Shown piece after piece: positions 50,201-59,200 of a stretch of DNA of 64,000 bases. Numbering within the stretch: position 1 is the stretch's first letter; every line of letters starts with the position of its first letter. The stretch comes from Paragonimus skrjabini miyazakii. Its lineage: Eukaryota; Platyhelminthes; Trematoda; Plagiorchiida; Troglotrematidae. The DNA lies in assembly GCA_014338405.1 (NCBI GenBank), contig JTDE01002302.1:34606-98605 (forward strand), given 5' to 3'. Below the pieces are notes generated by a model. That model ran no database searches, had not been told where the DNA came from, and saw only the letters and a program-made list of their open reading frames with translations. Both the position numbers and the translations under genes were made by a program.

Positions 50201-53200
50201 AGTCCGTGCATTTCATTTAATCTCATTATCTTAGTTATCCGTCGCCAAATTAAGCTTCCGTTGAACATACTCCAACAAACTACACTCCAACTCAGGGCAA
50301 ATAAAATGATCAGAAGTCACCAAAATTAGAAGTTTATTAATTCGGAAAACTTGTTTCACCATTGATATACACGAGAAACTTCAAACACGAGTTTGCTTGA
50401 ACACAAAGCTACCGTGTATAACAGTTTTGACTAATCGTCTGTAGAAACAGGGTTTCAAACTTGGATCTTTATACAATCAGTTGGAGCCAGTTTTCACTCA
50501 CCTACCGATTTAAATTTTCATGAGACCCGGAGGGTAATTGTTCATTATTTGTTATTTACTACCAAAGTAGTGATATTTCCCAACAAATGTAAAACATGTT
50601 TTATTTAGTCAGACATTTTTGAAGTAGTGGTTATCTTTCTTGGATAAATCTATCATTCCACTTCATCTTTATCATGAAACATATCTGAACTTTAAATTCA
50701 TTAAACTTTTTCATAATAATTGATTCATACAGAACTTCATTCCCTTCACTGGCCGCAGCAATGACAATGTATTCAACCATTTTTATTTGTGTGAGTTCCC
50801 AACTACTTTTGTGTTTGATTTCAATGTGTGATTTATATTTCGCTTGGGCTGTAAACTAATGTATGAGCTTGACTTGAAGCTGCATATAAATTTCGATCTA
50901 GCAAAATGAAGGTGACCCGACGTAGGATAGTACAAATTTCGTAGCATGGAGGTTATTTCACGACTAGTAAATAGCAAAATTCAACGACATACTTTATTAA
51001 CTAACTTCGACTGGTTAGTATACAATTTTTTTTTATAACGTCACACCCTTCGCTGTCCAACAATTAGGGCAAAAATGAATCGTTCCTCTGAGAGTTAGCA
51101 ATGTAAATTCGATTTCATTTTCAGTACGCCTCAGGGAAATAGATATTCAAAACGATATCTAATGAAACTCATGAATATTCCTCCGACAAGACATCAGCGC
51201 ATTCTTGTCATACAGGATAAATCACTGTGCATAAAGCTTCGACACCAAGGTGCCATGGTAGGCGATTCAGGCGTTCGCCATCTTTAACATTTTCCCAGAC
51301 TAACGTTTTCAGTTATCGCGCAACTGAACTGATTTATCGTCAAAACTAGACTCAACTAGAACTTGAAAAAAATAACTGTCTACTTACTTGTCGTTTACTG
51401 TTGAACCGAGAAATACCCAGGTTGCGGGATGAGAAAAATCGTCTCGTTTGGCTGAGCTGTAAACTTGACAAAATAATCGCCATTGCAATTACCTCATATC
51501 ATAATGCTTCTAAGTCGACACTACTAAAGTGTGTACTAAGACTGACTTTTACAAGTTTCATCACGTGGACGGAAAACAGTTCAGCAGCGCACATTCATCA
51601 TGCTTGACTTGATTACCAATTAACTGCATCTCGTCTCGTGCTGCATGATGATATTCCTACGGAGCCTGTGACTCGTATGATCGCGACAGAAATATGCCTG
51701 TCACACATAGAAGATCATACCAATGACCACAATTCAGTGACACAAAAAGTTTGCGGAATCCAAAACAATCCGCAGTGATTCCGCCTCAAATGTTCGGCTA
51801 TTAACTGTGCCACACTTGTGATCAATCTATTCGTCGATTCTGTCTTGTGACTCATGCAGTTCAGCAAGAAACTTTTGAACAAAGGCATTTGAATGTGATC
51901 ATGCTGTTGTCAGTACACATTCTTGCAAGAATTTGAAATCCGATTATCATTTCTCTGAGCCAACCGTTTCGATCAGTGAGCCACGGACCTCACAGTAATC
52001 GTGCTCATCCAAATTGGCTTTTGAGTACAGTTCGGAATTAATGTTCACCTTAAGCAAAAACAGTGAATGTCCCGTTAATTCCAGCTGAGTCATTTTCAGT
52101 CTATGCTGACCAGACTCTCGACTGTTTTTTAGAACTAAGCCTCTATTAATCTTGTAGCGATACTCATCTTTTGAAGCGTTTGTTCATCAACTACTTTAGT
52201 TTGGGCTTCACTAAGGTTGCCTCCAAAAATTGTCGTGTCTAAGGATAAACGAAGATATTTTGTGCCTTACGTGAAGAAACATCAAAAATCTGCTGCGATC
52301 AACTTCACCATCGTACGAGTTTCATAATCATTGTAGTAAGACAAAGTCAAATAGCTGCCCGATGATTGCTTCATCTTGTTCAGACATTACGATAAACTTG
52401 TAACATGTCAATATGGATTCCAACAGAGCATCAATTCGTTGGCGTACCCTACTAATTGAGCCAGTATGCATTATTGAAGGCTGTAGATGTGTCAAAGCAA
52501 AAATAATGAACCACGATCCGCAAACCAAGTTAAACGACAGCACTTTATTGCTTGTTATCCATAATGGCTGGATTCGCGTAACTAACTTACAGTGGTACAC
52601 ATTCAGTTGTGGATGACTGTTTCTAGGTTATTCAGTCCTAGTTAAATCAAGGTCAATTTCATGGAAGTTGCATGCGTTTCAGTGACTGTTATGTTATTGT
52701 CTGGCAGAATAAACAGAAACACTTTTCAAACAAATACAGTTTGTCAAATTCAGTGAGATGCTTCTGCACCATAGAAACTTCGTGGGAGAATAAACGTGAA
52801 ACACAAGGATTGAGCGAATTGCAGTAGAATCTTGTAAATGTGGTCAATAATCTTTCGTTCTGGTATAACAAAAAGTGACATGGACTAGAAAATTCGAAAG
52901 AACGGAGGAGAATTAGAACTAGAAGCTACTCTGCTTTGTAATAAAATGTATGGAAATTATAAAAGTCACAAAGTTTCTGCAAAAGCATCAGTAAATTTCG
53001 GAGTAGGTCCCAGTCATCTCGCAAAAAGGTTAACCTGTATCTCACGAAGGTCTGAAAAAGTACAGTAATACAGCACAAGGCTTTCGAAAGTCCACCTGAA
53101 CGTCCCAATCAAGTTGATAAACCGTTGAAAGTATTTAGGACAGAAGGGTCGGTTTCCTCCTGTACCGAAGAACTGTTAATGTCTGAAGCCGCATTACAGC

Positions 53201-56200
53201 ACTGTGAGACAAAGTAACACCAAACATGTGACAGGAGGATACCAACTAAACTTTCCTGAACACATATGAAGCTTTGTCTAGAAAGTTGTATAGCAAGATT
53301 TGTGAGAAATGTGCTCAAATTTACATAAACTACTTAACATGCCTGGTGTATTGCAACATCTACTACCAAACTCAAAAAGTTAGATTCTTCGTTGAAATGT
53401 TTTACACAAGTCATGAATACGCTCCCGACCGCTACGCCCACTTTTTGGTTATCCGCCAGTTGACAGTTGTCATCAGTTTTAATGGATGCTCATTTCTTTT
53501 CATGTCGTGCCGTATTACTGGTTACAGTTGGCAATCTAGCCTGAGACCACAATGAAGAGGATGAAATGAAACATCTTACGATGCAGACGCATTTACATTT
53601 GGGTAATGATACACATGTCAGCTGAACAATTTTACTAAGTTATCTTATGAGAACTGTCTTTAGAATCTAACCAAATGACTACAACAACGTCAGAAGATGT
53701 AAAAAAACATAAACGTTGTCAGGGGTACACGAGTTATTTGTGTAGAACGAAAATATGGAACAACTATTTCTAGCTGAACACCGGAATTTACTGACAGACT
53801 AAAAGGATTTTTGGTAATCGATATGAAAAATTTTCAGATAAAAAAAACCTGCTCTACATTAAGCTTGGTAGAGGTAAGTTAGTCACAGTTGTCCCCACTG
53901 GCTTCTAGCAATACAAATCTTTACCAAAGCTACTGAGTAGAGATCTGCATTTTGTATGGCAACGCTCTAGAGTTTTCCAGTTTGCTGTTAACGGAGATCA
54001 AAACTTTGTGACATCGGTTCGTTGAATCACTCAGATCTCTGTATTTGACATGATGAACTCATGTAGTAAACATACGGCTGTATGTGGTGCGCATAGACGA
54101 AACAATGAATGAACAGACTACATATGAGTTTATAACAGGGTTGGGTTAAACAATATCGATTCTGTAAGGCTGATTACAACAACTTCCGTCAGCAAAGGGC
54201 CTCTATGTCTTGTTTAGTTATCGTCCTGGTAAAAGCAGTTACCTTGGGGTTTATGACGATCTTTCATTCAGTGTTTTATCCATGTGTAATAAACCCGCAC
54301 AAATGACTATTTTTTAAACCATTGGTTAGGATAAACGAATAAATAATGTATACAGCTCTTTACACCTATTTTCTTGATGAGCCCAAGCCGACACGTAAAA
54401 AGCGATAAATTGCGAAGACTAGACGAAAAAGTAGTTGGGATCTTTTCACTTAGTTCAACGATAACTTATTGTAACACCTTTCAGAAAGTTATATACAGTC
54501 GGTGGACTGAAACTTCTACCGAAAGTTCCCAGTTTTTTGGGATAATAACAGTGTTTATAAATTCGACTGCTTAGAAAACAGTCGTAGGAAGGTGCGTGAA
54601 AACGGTTGAAACGGAGTTTTGTAAACTTCGGAAAAATTATGGACAACAGTCCACCTTGGCCGTTTTTTCGTCTTTAGCTGACTGATTGCCCGACAGGCGA
54701 GAAGCTGTTCAATTCTGTGTAGACATTAAAAAAGTGAAGTTGTTCAAAAATACACCAGGGGCGCATTAATGAAATCGCGTGTAATGTCAATCAGATTGTT
54801 TCTTGAATTAGAAGAAGCGCCATGGTTATACTTTCTCACTTTACCTATCTCATTAAAGTCCGTGACAGCAATTTTCATATACTGCCCATTTACTGTAACC
54901 TGGAATCCTGCGAATACAGAAACAAAAGCAGTCGTTCACTCGAGTTGAAATATTTGTCGTTTTTTAGCAGTATGCAGTCCAATCAGTACTTTACCGTTGA
55001 AATACGTATATGTTTGGAATGTCGTTTGTATTTCCGTTTTAATTGGTTTCCTGAATGATAGATTATTATCTCTCTCCAATAATTAATAAGGTTTATATCA
55101 CGTACACCTTACGGTACCTGCGAAGAACATGCTTCTGTATACCGCTGTCCCTACTACTGGGTGGCTGTTTAGCAAACCTCTTCCTCGGCTTGGGTCGTGT
55201 TGTTCATCGAGAGAACTGGTTGGAAGATATCCTAGTCGGATGGGGACTAGGAGTAATTATAGCTGCATATGTGGTGAGTTTGAAATTATTTTACATATGG
55301 TTACAGTTACTTCAAACTTAATAAGTAGTCGAAGTTGTAAACAAAACTGCGTAACCGATAACGCTAATTGAACAGGCGTTTTCGACAGACTGAATCCGCA
55401 CCTAACTGAGATATGATGGTCGAATCCCTTAAATGTCCATATATTCAAAATTATTGCCTCTATTTTCCAACTAACCGTTAGTTAAATTTTCACTGATACT
55501 ACTGGAAATGTATATTTCTCATTTATGAAGAAAACAGTGCTATGTATATGATTGCTAGCAAACTTAGTTTTTTTCTGTCAAGAGCTATCAAGTTTCTATT
55601 TACTGTAGATGAGGGGATGAGATTATCAGGGTGGCTGATCTGTAGGAGGGGCGTTACCAGTAACGGTTAGACTTATTCACTGGCAGAGATATTATCAGAC
55701 TCACATAACCTGAATAACCCTGTTGGTACGATTAGTAACAAATGGTCATTAGCTGTTATTATTTACCTGAAGCGCTTGTAGTTTTCACGTGACTATTATC
55801 AGTCAAATTAAGTCTGAATATATCGCGATATGCCAAAATCATCAAAACCCATGGAATACGCTAGAACATTACAATGAATGTCACTTTATTTACTCATTAT
55901 AGTGGGTGTTAGCAAAACATATTAGTAAACTCTTGTGTCCCATGTCTAATTATAGTGTGGATTTCTGAAAAAAATCAGAAACTAAGATACAGCGAGGCCA
56001 AGTTTCTTGTTGTAAGATTTTATGGTCTGACGAGTCTAGCACTCTCACAATAGAAGCAGAAATTAGTTCCTCTGTTGCTTGTTTGGATAAGTTATCCCGT
56101 TTGGTACAATAAAAAACTATCTCAATATTAGTTTCTCTGCTTCCAAAAAGGGCAACATTTAAGTAGGACAAATATTTGAAGACTCCAACTTACACTTAAT

Positions 56201-59200
56201 AGGGGACGAGGTCATTCGTCTCACATACTTCGGGTGGGTGGAAGATGAGCCGAGAGAAAGTTGAGTATAATTACATTTGAGAATGAGTTAGCGAAGTACA
56301 AAATTCATCAGTTTTGTAGCCACTGTAAAGTAAGTACTGTTTTGAATGCACTGTTTGAAAAATGCGCTTTCACTCACGAACCACTAGTCAAATCTGTCAT
56401 TGGCTTTCGTATTCTCAAAATCTGTTGAGTTGATTCATTTCGACAGTGAACACTGTAATTGAATTTGTCTTTGGTTATGGTTTACTAAAATACATAGTTT
56501 GGTCTGGAAAGAGTTTTGAACTTTGGTTTTTTTGTCTGTGAAGTCCGTCTATCTGACTGTTTAAATTACGACCTCTTTTGATGGCGTTAATGACCCCAGC
56601 TGGTAGTTATTTCTCATATCTTTATATCTGTCTATCTTTCCGGTCATTCCAAATGACCTAAAAGGAAAATCGGCTCCATTTTGTCCAGGTGTTCAACACA
56701 TTGCATATTACGGATACCACTGTTTCTCCAGAAGCATCTTATTCTGTGGCTTGAACAAGTATAACTGCTTCTGATGTTTTCGTCAGTGCACTTAGCAATA
56801 TATGTATGTATATATGGAAAGATACAATAATCCGCCTTAGTTGTCTTGCGTTTTAGTGAGTCTTTTGTTCATTACGCTGCCATTCAAATCAATCGACATT
56901 GACATGTGATTGCATTAAAATCATTTAAGTGTCCCCTCCTCGATTACTTAACTAAGTGGTTTTGTTGATTTCCTGCCTTTTCGTTTTTTGAAACTCAAGC
57001 TATGCTAGAAGATTATGTACACAATAAATGTATCTGTTATTTGCTAATGTGATAAACATAAGTATAGTAATAGGTCCGAGAGTATCAAAGTTACTGCCGT
57101 GTATTATCTTATGTCGTGGAACGTTTTTGCAAGTAAACCGAAAGTTTCCGTAAAGTGACTACGAACAACGTTTGGTCACATGGTTCAGTTGCTTCAGTGA
57201 AATAGTAAAAAGACGTAATTCGTACGTTGTCTTCCTGGTCAATATTTTGTACATTCTGAACATACACGTCTATGTAATAAGATTTCAGTGAAGATTCCTG
57301 TTTAGTTGCCAGGAGAGCTGAAGAGTGAATCCGAAGCGTGTATGAATAACCAGAGGGGACTGATAAGTTTGTTTGATATGTCCTCAACAATTGGCAGAAT
57401 GTAGCTCTCTGTCATACGGAACCGAACATTGAATGCGTTGCGAACATCCACCTTGTGGATTATCTCAAGTGAGTTCAAAAGGAATGACTAACGTGAAGTT
57501 TGGCCGTAAGCAGGAGTTAGTTTAGTCAGACAACTTATTTGAACGTGGAAATACGTTGGGCTGTGTTCGTTGACCCATGAGACCAGCTGATACTCTATAT
57601 GTACTGTCCAGCAAAACTACATGAAGACTTGCAAGTCAGACGAAATGTAACTTGGTCAGTCCAACTCCTCTTGCGTTCGTGTATTATGAAGGTGGTAAAA
57701 CTGGAACGTGACCAGTTCTTCAATGAAGAGAGTGCAGCTGATCACGCACAAACCATTGTGAGCGGAATTAAGGTCAATCAATGACAGCCAATCAGAATAA
57801 CAATCAGTCACTACGTCAAATCTGTTCCTAAGGGATAAGGATTGAAACCATTCATCTGAACGTGTATCGACTTTAAATAACCGAACTGTTTGAAACCAGG
57901 TCACAGAAACGAAAAACAGTCATTAAAATTGCAACCCTCCGAATTGGGGACTGCGATTAGCCCTAAAAATCGTATTCCATCTGAAACCTCCCAAGCAATT
58001 GGTAGGGAGAAGACCTCGGACTGGTTGCAATAAGCAACTGTTATTCATCAGACAAGAACCTACATTTACAGATGTATATCAATATTAAATACATTAGTCT
58101 GTCGTTGACTGATCTGAATGACACACGAAATCACAGACTGTACGTAGATTGGTGCAATACAGAAAATTGTTTTACCAAGCAACGAAAAATTTAACACTCA
58201 AGCTGTTTGTCCAGTCTTGATGTAATATCTTCAAAGTGACGTTTGGATTGGTCTCGTGTTAGATCTGCTAATGTGTAGGGATTTGGATAGGCGGTAAATT
58301 GAGTAGATTTTCATCACAAAACTCAGTTTGACTGCCAGCTAATAGTAGCGTCCGATGGATCTAATGCTGTTTCTCGAAGAAAAAGACACTATTACTCTAG
58401 TAAGTAGAAGGTACTTTGTGGCAATCATACATTATTCAGACGTTTTTATGTATCATTTAAATAGACGATGCTGAACAATGATGCTCCAAATCATTATATA
58501 TATATTTTGGACAGTCACATAGCTATACGTCTACGATGCATTTAGTAAATCTTTCCACCAAATGCAGCAAACAAGGAGCCAGGATTTTGTTAACAGAACG
58601 TATCTCCCCGTTGTAGCGTTTTGTACAGTATTTTGTATTTCATAATTCTCATTGTTATTCACGCTTTCTACTTTTCTCAACTTCACATATAAAGCCCACG
58701 TTTATATCAAGCCAATCGAGCTAGTCAATAATCAATTAGTACAAGAAAACACTTCTCGGGTCGTGAGCCTTGCGTTCTCTCTGCGTTCAGTGTCGCTAGT
58801 CAACAGATTTTTTGAGAATCAGAAGTTAACGCAATCAACCGGCCATTGCAGCAAATTTCTCATTCATCTGTCGTTGGAATTAGCTCAGTTATGGCCTCCA
58901 AGATTACTTAGAAACAATACGACAAATTGTATCCATTGGATACTGCATTCAGTGTAGTGGAATTCTAGACTAACGCACTTTAACGAGCTGTTGAGAGCCG
59001 ATCGTTTCCATTTTCATCATTCTTTTGATCTCCTATCCACAGTTGAATTGTATATAACGTTTAGATCCGCTACACCGTCTTTGTGTACTACCAAGAATGT
59101 CTTGTTAATGTCCCAGTTGTCCTGGTAGCCTGACATGACAATACGGCGATAATGATATATGTCTTAACATGACTTTATTTACCTCATGCCGTGTCTACAC

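Larger units (their letters stand above)
48208..50732 (+). other. Intron 5 (phase 2)
   Basis: GTAATC to CAG, 2.5 kb. Contains a 70-codon open stretch at 48241-48450 that I cannot assign, and the inverted-repeat/tRNA-like unit at 49596-49783. Degenerate tRNA-like wording also appears near 50090-50160. Confidence 0.7.

Noticed and set aside
55126..55126. Alternative acceptor for exon 7 (after GCGAAG)
   Set aside because: Out of phase with exon 6 and would delete the VYITYTLRY stretch that matches TM4.
56030..56075. CTGACGAG word resembling a hammerhead core; a similar one near 48710
   Set aside because: No paired stem II followed by GAAA and no stem I partner.
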